Shown: positions 8,281 to 17,053, counted from the first letter of the stretch. The stretch: 64,000 nt of DNA from JAITVM01 sp031551135 (GCA_031551135.1 JAVBOA010000006.1:95336-159335), one strand, 5' to 3'. A program made the numbers and translations. Notes: generated from the sequence alone by a model not told the origin.

Positions 8281-9384
8281 ATGAGCTCGAATTTTGGTAA
8301 ATACTTTAAAATTTCGACATGGGGAGAAAGTCATGGCGCAGGAATCGGCGTTGTTGTTGACGGCTGCCCAGCCGGACTTGAAATCCGCGAAAGTGATATC
8401 CAGGAATTATTGGACAGGCGAAAACCCGGACAAAATAAATTTACGACAAAGCGTAATGAGGAAGACAAAATCAATATCCTATCGGGAGTTTTCGAAAATT
8501 TTTCGATTGGCTCGCCGATTTCGATGTTGATTTACAATACAGATAAAAAATCCAAAGATTACGGAAATATTAAAGATGTTTACAGACCCGGACACGCTGA
8601 TTTTACATTCGATAAAAAATACGGCTTTAGGGATTACCGCGGCGGCGGACGTTCATCCGGACGTGAAACCGCAGCACGAGTAGCCGCCGGAGCTATCGCA
8701 AAAAAAATATTATCCGAATTAAATATAAATGTTTTTGCTTACACACATTCGATAAAAAATATAGAAGTTTCCGATTTTGACAAAGAAGAAATTTTCCGAA
8801 ATCCATTATATATGCCCGATAAAAAGTCGGCGGAAAAAGCAATGGAGTTAATCGAAAAAGCTTCTAAGGCCGGTGACTCCCTCGGCGGAATTGTTGAATG
8901 CAAAGTTCAAAATCTGCCTGCCGGAATCGGCGAACCGGTTTTCGATAAATTGGACGCAAACTTAGCCAAAGCTATCTTTTCTATCGGCGCAGTCAAGGGT
9001 TTTGAAATCGGGCGCGGATTTGAATCCGCCAAAATTTTCGGCTCTGAAAATAACGATAATTTCTATTATACAGATTCCGTTCTGAAAAAAAACACGAATA
9101 ATTCCGGTGGGATTTTGGGAGGAATTTCTGATGGCTTTGATGTAATAATGCGGGCGGCTTTCAAACCTACTCCTTCAATTTATACGGAGCAGGATTCGAT
9201 TAATTCCCACGGAGAAAATATAAAACTTAAAATCGAAGGCCGACACGACCCGACAATTGTTCCACGTGTCGTCGTTGTTGTTGAAGCTATGGTTTGTCTC
9301 GTTTTGGTTGATTTAGTATTTGCCAATACTTTTTGTAAAATGGAGAATATCAAAAAAATTTATAAGGACATAAAAAATGTATAA
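8281..9384 (+). CDS. aroC: Chorismate synthase
   Basis: Last step of the shikimate pathway: 5-enolpyruvylshikimate-3-phosphate to chorismate, using reduced FMN. The 367-aa product has the signatures [27 protein letters not shown], and [22 protein letters not shown], all typical of the FMN and substrate sites. The usual GRHDPCIVPR is [10 protein letters not shown] here. The stop overlaps the folC start by eight bases, so the genes are coupled. It is the first gene of an aroC-folC-small ORF-TPR operon. aroD lies separately at 13.8 kb. Confidence 0.96.
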   Translation: MSSNFGKYFKISTWGESHGAGIGVVVDGCPAGLEIRESDIQELLDRRKPGQNKFTTKRNEEDKINILSGVFENFSIGSPISMLIYNTDKKSKDYGNIKDVYRPGHADFTFDKKYGFRDYRGGGRSSGRETAARVAAGAIAKKILSELNINVFAYTHSIKNIEVSDFDKEEIFRNPLYMPDKKSAEKAMELIEKASKAGDSLGGIVECKVQNLPAGIGEPVFDKLDANLAKAIFSIGAVKGFEIGRGFESAKIFGSENNDNFYYTDSVLKKNTNNSGGILGGISDGFDVIMRAAFKPTPSIYTEQDSINSHGENIKLKIEGRHDPTIVPRVVVVVEAMVCLVLVDLVFANTFCKMENIKKIYKDIKNV

Positions 9385-10696
9385 ATATTTAGAAAAATCT
9401 TATGGAGCTGAAAATAAAAAAGGATTTTTGATAATGCAAAAAATTTTGAAACTCCTAAATTCACCGCATGATAAATTAAAAATAATTCATGTAGCCGGAA
9501 CAAACGGAAAAGGTTCTTGCTGTGCTATGCTTAATTCAATATTGATAGAGCAAGGTTATAAAGTTGGACTTTTCACATCTCCGCATTTGCATAAATATAA
9601 CGAACGCATAAAAATAAACAATTCCGATATTTCCGACGAGGATTTCGAAAACGGGATTTCGAAAATAAAAAAAATCTCTGATGAATTATTGGACGGCGGC
9701 TCTTTAATTTTTTTTGAAATATTAACAATTGTGGCTTTGGATTATTTTTATGCGAACAATGTCGATTATGTAATTTTGGAAACAGGCATCGGCGGCCGCC
9801 TCGATTCTACAAATATAATCAAAAAGCCCATTTTATCAATAATTACCAGCATTTCTCCGGACCATACAAATATTTTAGGCGGCGATATTTTGAAAATCGC
9901 TGCCGAAAAAGCAGGAATTATTAAAAAATCCTGTCCTTTGGTCTTGTATTCGCAAACTAAAGAAGTGTATAATGTAATTAATTTTCGAGCGAATGAACTA
10001 AATTCTAAAATCTATTATTTAGATGATTCGCTAAATATTTCGGATGTCGAATATAAACTTCAGTACACGAAATTTTCGGTAAAGCACAAATATTTTGATT
10101 ATAAAAATATTGTAATAAATTTATTGGGCAAATATCAGATTTATAATACCTCTAATGTTTTGCTGGCGGTCGCGGCTCTCCGAGATTCCGGAATTATTAT
10201 TGACGAAAATTCAGTTTATAAAGGGCTTTTAAAAGCCAATTGGTTTGGGCGCATGGAGATTTTCAATATTAACGGGAAAACCGTTCTGCTGGAAGGTGCG
10301 CATAATATCGACGGTGTTTTAAAGCTTAAAGAATCTTTGGATATTTATTTTAGAAACAAAAAAATACATATGGTTGTGGGTTTTTTGGCTGATAAAGATT
10401 ATTATGAGATGTTCAAAATTTTATATAAAGCTGCAAATTTCATCTATATCACAAAGCCGGATTCCAAAAGGAGTGTAGAACCAAAAAAACTCTTTGATTG
10501 TATTACAAATTTTGAAAATTTCAGTGAATCTAAAGTAAGCAGTAATTTTATTTTTGACGATTATAAAGAGGCTCTGGGCGCAGCTCTTTTAAATAAAAAT
10601 TCCGATGTGATTTGTGTTGCAGGCTCGCTCTATTTAATCGGAAACATAAGGCAATATATAAACAATAATTATAAAATATCAATTCAGAAAAGGTGA
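9377..10696 (+). CDS. folC: Folylpolyglutamate synthase/dihydrofolate synthase
   Basis: Mur-ligase-fold ATP-dependent enzyme adding glutamate to dihydropteroate or folates; 439 aa. The P-loop GTNGKGS is at residues 41-47. The omega-loop region SPHLHKYNERI, the second ATP-site block LETGIGGRLDST and the C-terminal domain with EGAHNIDG follow. It starts inside aroC in a shifted frame (ATG at 9377). The link is metabolic: chorismate feeds folate synthesis through p-aminobenzoate. Confidence 0.95.
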   Translation: MYKYLEKSYGAENKKGFLIMQKILKLLNSPHDKLKIIHVAGTNGKGSCCAMLNSILIEQGYKVGLFTSPHLHKYNERIKINNSDISDEDFENGISKIKKISDELLDGGSLIFFEILTIVALDYFYANNVDYVILETGIGGRLDSTNIIKKPILSIITSISPDHTNILGGDILKIAAEKAGIIKKSCPLVLYSQTKEVYNVINFRANELNSKIYYLDDSLNISDVEYKLQYTKFSVKHKYFDYKNIVINLLGKYQIYNTSNVLLAVAALRDSGIIIDENSVYKGLLKANWFGRMEIFNINGKTVLLEGAHNIDGVLKLKESLDIYFRNKKIHMVVGFLADKDYYEMFKILYKAANFIYITKPDSKRSVEPKKLFDCITNFENFSESKVSSNFIFDDYKEALGAALLNKNSDVICVAGSLYLIGNIRQYINNNYKISIQKR

Positions 10697-10700
10697 TAAT

Positions 10701-10841
10701 ATGATTGATTTTAAATCCGAACTGGAAACATTTGCACCAATAGAAAATATCGGCGAAAACGATAGTCTCGACGAAACCCAAGATATGTTGGATGTTTTAG
10801 CGGAAATCTCAAAACAAATCAGCAACACGAATAAGGAGTAG
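10701..10841 (+). CDS. Small acidic hypothetical protein (46 aa)
   Basis: A short gene in the gap between folC and the TPR gene. It starts with ATG at 10701, four bases after the folC stop, with AAAAGGTG as ribosome binding site, and ends with TAG at 10841, four bases before the next start. The product is acidic (MIDFKSELETF ... DSLDETQDMLDVLAEISKQI), helical and without cysteine or membrane segment. The tight spacing on both sides is the main support. No family is recognised. Confidence 0.65.
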   Translation: MIDFKSELETFAPIENIGENDSLDETQDMLDVLAEISKQISNTNKE

Positions 10842-10845
10842 TGCT

Positions 10846-12225
10846 ATGAATTGTCCAAATTGCGGCGGAGAAAATATAAATGGAAATATATGCTCCGATT
10901 GCTCTGTTAATATAAATCTTTACAATAAAATAATCAGTATTTCTAACACGCTGTACAATTCCGGTTTGGCCAAAGCAAAATCTAAAGACCTTTCGTCTGC
11001 AATCGACTGTCTGACAAAATCGCTTAGATATAACAAAAAAAATATTGAGGCACGAAATCTGTTAGGTTTGATTCTGTTTGAAATCGGACATTTAGGAGAA
11101 GCGTATAAACATTTTGTTCTGTCACTTGTTTATCAAAAAGACGATAATAAAGCCCAAAAATATATCGATATAATAAATAAAGACTCTCACAAGATTGATG
11201 CACTAAAAGATTCTGTACGAATATATAATCAAGGTCTTACTTATTTATGCCAAAAGAGCGATGATATGGCGATTATTCAGCTCAAAAAAGCAATAGATAT
11301 CAACCCTGCTTTTATAGATGCAATGAATCTGCTTGCCGCAACTTATATTTATCAAAAAGAAAATCTAAAGGCTTTGCAGATTTTAGACAAAGTACTTGCT
11401 ATTGATATTTTGAATCCAAAAGCCCAGAATTACAGAGGCCAAATTATACACACGATACCTAACAGAAGAAGTGAAACCTCTGAACAAAAAGTGACAAAGC
11501 AGAAAAATATCCGATTTGTGGATGATTCTAAAAAAATGAGCGGCTTTGGTGGTTCTGCAATGTTCAATGTTTTATATATTCTCATCGGAGCTGTTATTAG
11601 CTTTCTGATATTCTTTGTGTTGATTATCCCGGGAATGACTAAATCAAATGCAGGAATTATAAATGATTTAACCGTAAAAAACGAAACTCTTGAGACGACT
11701 TTGAATCAATTAAAGGAGTCCAATGAAAAAACAATTCTCGAATTACAGACAGCGTCAAAAGAACTTGAATCACAGAAAAAATCTTTGGAAGAAAAAGTAA
11801 ATATCCAAAATAAACGTGAAGTTTTAAATGAAGCACAGAACTTAATTAATAACGCACAATATGAAGAAGCAGCGAATGTTCTATATAATCTTGACCCAAC
11901 AGGTCTGCCGGTAGATTTGTCAGACACCCGCTCTCAACTGGTTGCAGAGACTTTTCCGCGCGCTTGCAACAGCTTATACAACCGCGCCGCTTCCAGATAT
12001 AGATCCAGAGACTATGACAGCGCCGAAGCATTATTTTTGGATTGTATAAAATATGCTGATATAGATTCAAATTTTGCCGGTGATTCATATTATTATCTCG
12101 CCGAAATATACTATATAAAAGAGGATAAAGAAAAAAGCAAACAATTATTTGAAAAGGTCGTTGCAGAATATCCGGCATCTAACTTTTATTGGGTTGCCAC
12201 AAACAGATTGGATTCGAGATTTTAG
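10846..12225 (+). CDS. Zinc-ribbon and TPR-repeat membrane protein
   Basis: 459 aa. An N-terminal zinc ribbon has cysteines 3, 6, 16 and 19 (CPNC ... CSDC). TPR repeats at about 35-200 include SAIDCLTKSLRYNKKNIEAR and AIIQLKKAIDINPAF. One transmembrane helix lies at about 240-265 (YILIGAVISFLIFFVLIIPG). A coiled coil follows (about 270-325), then C-terminal TPR-like repeats ending in a YbgF-like segment (DKEKSKQLFEKVVAEYPAS). The TPRs on both sides of the helix suggest a scaffold spanning the membrane. The ribosome binding site is GGAG. It is the last gene of the aroC operon; no functional link to chorismate is evident. Confidence 0.8.
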   Translation: MNCPNCGGENINGNICSDCSVNINLYNKIISISNTLYNSGLAKAKSKDLSSAIDCLTKSLRYNKKNIEARNLLGLILFEIGHLGEAYKHFVLSLVYQKDDNKAQKYIDIINKDSHKIDALKDSVRIYNQGLTYLCQKSDDMAIIQLKKAIDINPAFIDAMNLLAATYIYQKENLKALQILDKVLAIDILNPKAQNYRGQIIHTIPNRRSETSEQKVTKQKNIRFVDDSKKMSGFGGSAMFNVLYILIGAVISFLIFFVLIIPGMTKSNAGIINDLTVKNETLETTLNQLKESNEKTILELQTASKELESQKKSLEEKVNIQNKREVLNEAQNLINNAQYEEAANVLYNLDPTGLPVDLSDTRSQLVAETFPRACNSLYNRAASRYRSRDYDSAEALFLDCIKYADIDSNFAGDSYYYLAEIYYIKEDKEKSKQLFEKVVAEYPASNFYWVATNRLDSRF

Positions 12226-12514
12226 ACTGCTTTTTAAAATAACTTTTTTCAAAATTTTATTGGATTTCGCAGCATTTCTACAATACATTGATGCAAATTC
12301 GGTTTGATTCTTCTGATTCTGTCGATACTTAAAATTTAATTCTCCAGTTAGTATAGATTTGAACCGATATATAAACTTGTACAAAATAACTTTAAAAATA
12401 GCAGGAATTTATTTCAAATTATTAATACGATACTTTGCTTGCCTATAAATGCAGATTTATAGCAGAGTTTCGTCACTTATTGTAATGCCCATGACTTGTT
12501 GAGGTGAGTTTATT
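12226..12514. other. Intergenic region with two diverged repeat segments
   Basis: About 290 bp without a gene. 12271-12330 resembles 27807-27862, and 12420-12485 resembles the hairpin region at 4727-4795. No promoter could be assigned with confidence. Confidence 0.45.
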
Positions 12515-12934
12515 TTGGAAAAGGATTTGCTTGAATCAGTAAACAAAGCAGCTTATTTTATATGGGAAGCAACCGGATATAAAAATACTTTGGAAATTTG
12601 GTATTGTTCGGAAGATATTGCATGTTTTCTGGAACGAAACAATATTTTGAACCGACAGGATTTTGAAAAAATAATAAAGCTGAATGGTACTGACAATGAA
12701 TATATTGGATTAATTCGGAATATTTCATTCAGAATTTATATTTATACTAACAATAAAGATACACAAAACAACTGGTTTGTTGCCGAAAAACTTTCTAAAA
12801 ATTACGAATGGGTAGATGCGATTACTGCAGTTGCGGATTTTTACAAAAACACTAAAATTTCTGCTGATTTGACGCAAAACATCCGCTCAGATACCGTAAA
12901 AAAATATTATTACCCTTTTACTCAAAAAATTTAA
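12515..12934 (+). CDS. Hypothetical protein (139 aa)
   Basis: I do not recognise this family. The protein is soluble and rich in aromatic residues (FIWEATGYKNTLEIWYCSED; WFVAEKLSKNYEWVDAITAV). It has two cysteines in the first 45 residues and no signal or membrane segment. The start TTG at 12515 is preceded by GAGGTGAG with normal spacing; the frame contains no upstream ATG. It stands alone, with a diverged repeat hairpin just upstream and a family-2 repeat downstream. Confidence 0.6.
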   Translation: MEKDLLESVNKAAYFIWEATGYKNTLEIWYCSEDIACFLERNNILNRQDFEKIIKLNGTDNEYIGLIRNISFRIYIYTNNKDTQNNWFVAEKLSKNYEWVDAITAVADFYKNTKISADLTQNIRSDTVKKYYYPFTQKI

Positions 12935-13009
12935 GACTTTTTTTTAAAAACCAACGTATATTATATAGAATTAAACATACAGAAGAGCATTTTGATTTTT
13001 ATACCTATA

Positions 13010-13087
13010 CTGACGAACGGTTAGGATATATGTATAAATCTCTAAAAAACGAAATCTGTTTTCCGGTATTGATAGCAAATATTCGTC
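13010..13087. repeat. Inverted-repeat family 2, copy C
   Basis: The left end CTGACGAACGGTTAGG matches copies A and E; the right end TATTCGTC is cut off by the adjoining MITE. Internal similarity to other copies is weak. Confidence 0.5.
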
Positions 13088-13133
13088 TAATACTATTTTC
13101 ATTTTTCTATCCTTTATATTGAAAATAGTATAA
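13088..13133. mobile_element. MITE family 1, short form, copy 5
   Basis: 46 bp flanked by direct TAA triplets. Apart from the flanking triplets it is almost identical to the short copy at 3652-3697. It abuts the right end of a family-2 repeat, which suggests insertion there. Confidence 0.85.
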
Positions 13134-13220
13134 CTTAAAATTATTTTGATGTGAATTTGCATTACATATTTCAATATCGTGAAAAATAAAATTTATATTA
13201 TTTATACGGAGGGATTTTGA

Positions 13221-13538
13221 ATGAAAACTATCAATGAGAAATATTTATGCGTTCTGGCGTATTTAGGTTTCTTTGTAACAGGGTTTATTTTACTAGTTGT
13301 TGAAAAAAACAATAAAAAAGTAAAATTCCATGCAATGCAGTCATTTATATTTTTCGGTGTACTGTTTTTAGCAACATTAATTTTGGGCGCATTGCCGTTG
13401 ATTGGCGGACTTATTAAGTTTTTATTAAGTATTGTTACGCTTGCTTCCTATTTCTATTTGATGTATACCGCTTACAAAGGTATAGAATTTAAAGTACCAT
13501 ATATTGGCGATGCTATATATGAAAATGTTTATAAATAA
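13221..13538 (+). CDS. Small membrane protein, DUF4870/Tic20-like
   Basis: 105 aa with three or four hydrophobic segments: YLCVLAYLGFFVTGFILLVV, SFIFFGVLFLATLILGALPL and LLSIVTLASYFYLMYTAY. The KVKFHAMQS motif after the first hairpin is typical of the DUF4870/Tic20-like family of short integral membrane proteins of unknown function. The start ATG has GGAGGG upstream. The gene is monocistronic and ends before a clear terminator. Confidence 0.75.
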   Translation: MKTINEKYLCVLAYLGFFVTGFILLVVEKNNKKVKFHAMQSFIFFGVLFLATLILGALPLIGGLIKFLLSIVTLASYFYLMYTAYKGIEFKVPYIGDAIYENVYK

Positions 13539-13598
13539 AAATTTTTTTGGGCTTCCTGCCCAAATCCGAAATATTTATTAAAAACAAAAAGAATCCAC

Positions 13599-13626
13599 TA
13601 AAAACGGCGTATTTACGCCGTTTTTA
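13599..13626 (+). terminator. Rho-independent terminator
   Basis: AAAACGGCGTA pairs with TACGCCGTTTT with a two-base centre, followed by T residues. It lies 60 bp after the membrane protein gene and directly before a long MITE. Confidence 0.85.
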
Positions 13627-13628
13627 TG

Positions 13629-13745
13629 TTATACTATTTTCATTTTGATAAGTAGAAAAAAATTTTTCACAGCGGAGCGTTTCACGCATGCTTCAAGCGT
13701 GAAATGAAATATTTTTTTCAATCCTTAATAATGAAAATAGTATTA
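13629..13745. mobile_element. MITE family 1, long form, copy 6
   Basis: 117 bp with direct TTA triplets. The internal stem is TTTCACGC / GCGTGAAA, an A-T pair where most copies have G-C. It sits between a terminator and aroD, ending 26 bp before the aroD start codon. Confidence 0.87.
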
Positions 13746-13771
13746 TATCTTTTTTCGAAGGGACTTATATC

Positions 13772-14482
13772 ATGATATTTACAAAAAACGAAACGAAAAT
13801 CTGCGTGCCGATAGCGGCGCATACTTTTGAAGAAATAAAGAAAGAAGTAAATTTAGCAAATAAATATAACGCCGATTTAATAGAATGGCGTTTTGACTAT
13901 TATACAGAAAATAAATTTTCACCGGAAAATATTTTAAAAGAAATAAAATCTATAACTGATAAGAGCTTAATTTTTACTTGCAGAATGTACAGCGAAGGCG
14001 GATTTATAGAAATACCGGATGATATTAGAAAAGAAAATATAATAAAAGCCATAGATTCCAAATTGGTAGAAATAATTGATGTTGAAATGGAGTCAAAATT
14101 TGCTCGCGAAATTATCGAATATGCCAAAAAAAATAATGTTCTCGTTATTGTATCGAATCACGATTTTGAAAAAACTCCCGATAAAGAAGATATAGTTTCA
14201 CGAATACATAAAATGAGCGATATGAAAGCTGATATTGCAAAAATAGCATTTATGCCTAAATTTTCGGATGATGTACTGCGCCTGTTATTGGCGCTTTCAG
14301 AAGGAAATAAAAAATTCGATATACCGATAGCGGCGATATCTATGGGTAAACTAGGCGCGGTCTCAAGAATAGCAGCAAATGTTTTCGGTTCTTGCATAAC
14401 TTTTGGGAGTTTAAATTATTCTTCCGCGCCCGGTCAGCTAGATGCTGATAAATTAAGAGAAATCATGAATATTCTAACGTAA
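13772..14482 (+). CDS. aroD: 3-Dehydroquinate dehydratase, type I
   Basis: Shikimate pathway enzyme converting 3-dehydroquinate to 3-dehydroshikimate through a Schiff base; 236 aa. Catalytic His130 lies in VSNHDF and the Schiff-base Lys157 in ADIAKIAFMP. The substrate-phosphate-like region includes AISMGKLGAVSRI and the C-terminal SAPGQLDADKL. The start ATG has AAGGGA upstream. The long MITE only 26 bp before the start must contain or displace the native promoter. The TAA stop codon is also the flanking triplet of a short MITE. Confidence 0.95.
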   Translation: MIFTKNETKICVPIAAHTFEEIKKEVNLANKYNADLIEWRFDYYTENKFSPENILKEIKSITDKSLIFTCRMYSEGGFIEIPDDIRKENIIKAIDSKLVEIIDVEMESKFAREIIEYAKKNNVLVIVSNHDFEKTPDKEDIVSRIHKMSDMKADIAKIAFMPKFSDDVLRLLLALSEGNKKFDIPIAAISMGKLGAVSRIAANVFGSCITFGSLNYSSAPGQLDADKLREIMNILT

Positions 14483-14517
14483 TATTATTTCCCTTTTAAC
14501 AGATAGAAATAGTATTA
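14480..14517. mobile_element. MITE family 1, short form, copy 7 (diverged)
   Basis: 38 bp between two convergent genes. The left TAA is the aroD stop codon and the right TTA is the stop codon (TAA on the minus strand) of the next gene. The termini TATTATTTCCC and GAAATAGTA are more diverged than in other copies. Confidence 0.65.
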
Positions 14518-14958
14518 CTTAACCTTTTTTTCTTTTGCTGAAATATGCTCGATTGATATTTTGTAAATCTCTGTCCTAGGCAGGGATTTTTTTATATCCT
14601 CGTCTGCTTTGTCCATATAATCGCTCAAATATTTTTCGCATAATAAATATAGAGCTTTGTATTTTTTTTCTTCGTCAACGACTCTAGAGGCATTGCCAAA
14701 GACTGTTACTGATTCGTAATATGTAGTAAAATTATTGTCATAAACCGGTTTAGTAAAACCAACCACATTGAAGCAAACTTTTTCGTTAAAAGATATATTG
14801 TCTAATTTATGTCCCGAAGTAGCGCAATGAAAATAAATTTCATTTTCGATAAGTACAAACGAAAGCGGTGTCGCGTACGGCCAAGAATTTTCACCGATTG
14901 TTGCCATAACACCGTATTCCGCATTTCTTAAAATTTCGTAAGCTTTCTCATTATCCAT
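14515..14958 (-). CDS. Pyridoxamine-5'-phosphate-oxidase-like flavin protein (NimA type)
   Basis: FMN-binding split-barrel protein of about 147 aa, in the group that includes 5-nitroimidazole reductase (NimA) relatives. Typical blocks are AYEILRNAEYGVMATIGENSWPYATP at the N terminus, IYFHCATSGHKLDNI, and KVCFNVVG. The ATG at 14958 was preferred because AAGGAGA lies upstream (spacing rather long, 13 bases) and family homology begins there. A physiological substrate cannot be assigned; antibiotic reduction is not implied. Confidence 0.8.
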   Translation of the reverse strand: MDNEKAYEILRNAEYGVMATIGENSWPYATPLSFVLIENEIYFHCATSGHKLDNISFNEKVCFNVVGFTKPVYDNNFTTYYESVTVFGNASRVVDEEKKYKALYLLCEKYLSDYMDKADEDIKKSLPRTEIYKISIEHISAKEKKVK

Positions 14959-15377
14959 TATTCTATCTTTTCTCCTTATATCTTTAAACAAATTAAGTCC
15001 TCCCATTTTTGTTTGTGAATACCGAAAACATATAAGTAAAATTTTTTATGTTAAAAAAAATGATTTTCATTTAAAACTTATAAAAACAACATTTTATACT
15101 ATTTTCATTATTAAGGATTGAAAAAATATTTCATTTCACGCTTGAAGCATGCGTGAAATGCTCCGCTGCGAAAAATTTTTTTCTACTTATCAAAATGAAA
15201 ATAGTATCAATAACATTTACTTTTGTAAATGATTTATATTATAATATAACCATTCTTAATAAAAATCAAGTATTACCTTGTAGTAATTATTTTTTTATTT
15301 TATAATTATGTGTATATTAACTAAATACAGTCACTTTCGAATAACAAAATAGAAATATTTTGATTGGAGGCAAAAAC
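14959..15377. other. Intergenic region between divergent genes
   Basis: About 420 bp holding a long MITE (15094-15209) and the presumed promoters of the divergent PPOX-type and MBL-fold genes. No further feature is visible. Confidence 0.6.
15094..15209. mobile_element. MITE family 1, long form, copy 8 (inverted orientation)
   Basis: 116 bp; TTA on the left and TCA on the right, so one flank has mutated. The internal stem CATTTCACGC / GCGTGAAATG carries the A-T variant pair. Confidence 0.85.
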
Positions 15378-15998
15378 ATGGGAATTCCTGTTATTACTTC
15401 AGAGATAGCAAAAAATATTTATGCTGTCAGAACGGGTATCAGTAATTTTTATGTAATAGATACCGGCAGCGGCCTTGTGTCGTTCGACACCGGCATAAAC
15501 TCGTTCTTAGCTTCAAATGGGCTTAAAAAATTAAATCTCGACCCAAAAAAATTCACAGATATATTTTTGACACATTCCGATTATGACCACGTCGGTGGAC
15601 TAAATATATTCGAAAATGCAGAAATCCATATTTCTGCCGAAGAAGAAAAAATGATAAACGGTTCGAAGGCTCGGCTTTTAATTAAATATAATAAAATCAA
15701 AAAACCTTATTCTACTTTAAGGGACAGGGAAATCCGCCGTATCGGAGACTGTGAAATACAAATTATTTTTACCCCAGGACATACGCTCGGTTCTGCTTGT
15801 TATTTAGTAAACAATAAAATCCTAATTTCCGGCGACGCTCTTTTAGTTTCAAAATCCGGCGGAGTATCGCCTTTTATGTTTTTTATTGATATGAATCACA
15901 TAGAGGCAAAAAAATCCCTCAAAAATATTATTGATGAGGGGATTATTTCGAAATCTGATTTAATTTTGACCGGACACAGCGGTATTTTTAAAAGATAA
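15378..15998 (+). CDS. MBL-fold metallohydrolase
   Basis: Metallo-beta-lactamase-fold hydrolase of 206 aa. The metal motif HSDYDH is at about residues 66-71 (normal HxHxDH with Ser in place of the second His), then FTPGHTLGSACY, SGDALL and a final LTGHSG. The SxD variant removes one expected metal ligand. The start is the ATG at 15378 with GGAGG upstream; the TTG 18 bases earlier overlaps that site. Substrate unknown. It ends just before a terminator shared with the convergent acetyltransferase. Confidence 0.85.
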   Translation: MGIPVITSEIAKNIYAVRTGISNFYVIDTGSGLVSFDTGINSFLASNGLKKLNLDPKKFTDIFLTHSDYDHVGGLNIFENAEIHISAEEEKMINGSKARLLIKYNKIKKPYSTLRDREIRRIGDCEIQIIFTPGHTLGSACYLVNNKILISGDALLVSKSGGVSPFMFFIDMNHIEAKKSLKNIIDEGIISKSDLILTGHSGIFKR

Positions 15999-16021
15999 AA
16001 AATGATATTTTGAAATTTTCA

Positions 16022-16055
16022 GCAGAGCACATGTGATTGCTCTGCCGATTTTTTT
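16022..16055 (+). terminator. Rho-independent terminator
   Basis: GCAGAGC (16022-16028) and GCTCTGC (16039-16045) form a 7-bp stem followed by CGATTTTTTT. Confidence 0.85.
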
Positions 16056-16668
16056 AATCAATATCGATCAATTGATTTCTGTCGAAATATTTATAATCCG
16101 ATTCGTTTATTTCGCGCAAAACTCTGCACGGCGAACCGACGGCAATTACATTTGGCGGAATATCTTTTGAAACCACGCTTCCCGCTCCGATTATTGAGTT
16201 TTCTCCAACACGAACGCCGGGCAAAATTACAGCGTTAGAACCTATCCAGACATTATTTTCGATATAAACCGGCAAATTATATTGCGCCGCTTTTTTGCGC
16301 AATTCGGGATGAACCGGATGTGCGGCTGTGGCAATTGTAACATTTGGTCCAATCATAACAAAGTCGCCGATATATATATGAGTGTCGTCCACTAAAGTAA
16401 CATTGAAATTTGTATAAACATTATTTCCGAAATGAACATGTTTTCCGCCCCAATTTGCACGAAGCGGCGGCTCGACATAACAATTTTCGCCAATTTCCGC
16501 AAACATTATTTTAAGCATTTCTGAGCGTTTTTCAAGCTCCGTCGGGCGTGTCATATTAAAATCATACAATAAATCAAGCCGTTTCAACTGTTCATTCAAT
16601 AATGATTCATCCATACTATAATATAATTTACGGTCATGCATCCTTTTAATTATTTCATTTAATTTCAT
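16054..16668 (-). CDS. Sugar O-acetyltransferase, maltose/galactoside type
   Basis: Left-handed beta-helix acetyl-CoA-dependent transferase of the LacA/Maa family, 204 aa. The N-terminal helical domain (MHDRKLYYSMDESLLNEQ) is typical of maltose acetyltransferase. Hexapeptide repeats run from about 60, with the catalytic-His region ATAAHPVHPELR and the loop VWIGSNAVILPGVRVGENSIIGAGSVV. The start ATG has GGAGTG upstream. No sugar catabolic genes are adjacent. Confidence 0.9.
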   Translation of the reverse strand: MKLNEIIKRMHDRKLYYSMDESLLNEQLKRLDLLYDFNMTRPTELEKRSEMLKIMFAEIGENCYVEPPLRANWGGKHVHFGNNVYTNFNVTLVDDTHIYIGDFVMIGPNVTIATAAHPVHPELRKKAAQYNLPVYIENNVWIGSNAVILPGVRVGENSIIGAGSVVSKDIPPNVIAVGSPCRVLREINESDYKYFDRNQLIDID

Positions 16669-16714
16669 ATCTTCACTCCATCTTTTTTATTTTTTTTGTG
16701 CTCCTATTCAAATA

Positions 16715-16832
16715 GTATACTATTTTCAATATAAAGGATAGAAAAAAATATTTCATTTCGCGTTAGAAACATTGCGCGAAACGCTCCGCTGTGAAAAATT
16801 TTTTTCTACTTATCAAAATGAAAATAGTATTA
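16715..16832. mobile_element. MITE family 1, long form, copy 9 (inverted orientation)
   Basis: 118 bp. The flanks are GTA and TTA, so the target duplication is not intact. The stem is CATTTCGCGT / GCGCGAAACG with two G-T-type positions. Confidence 0.83.
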
Positions 16833-16990
16833 ATTCAAAAAAAAATAAATATCAATTGTATAACAAGATGATTTTGAACTTAGCGATTTTAAACATAAAT
16901 TACAATTCTAAAACAAATTTTTGGAAATAAACGAGTAAATTGACGAATATAAAATACAAAACTGTTAATAAATTTAAATTATATACAATA

Positions 16991-17019
16991 TTTACAATGC
17001 AAAAGTTTTCTGTTATATT
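16991..17019 (+). promoter_or_regulatory. Promoter of the 5'-nucleotidase gene
   Basis: TTTACA (16991-16996), 17-bp spacer, TATATT (17014-17019), 34 bp before the start codon. Confidence 0.6.
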
Positions 17020-17053
17020 AAATTCATATACATAATATTAGGAGGATTTCTGT

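Larger units (their letters stand above)
16669..17053. other. Intergenic region before the 5'-nucleotidase
   Basis: 385 bp containing a long MITE (16715-16832) and a near-consensus promoter (16991-17019). The rest is AT-rich without coding potential. Confidence 0.65.
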
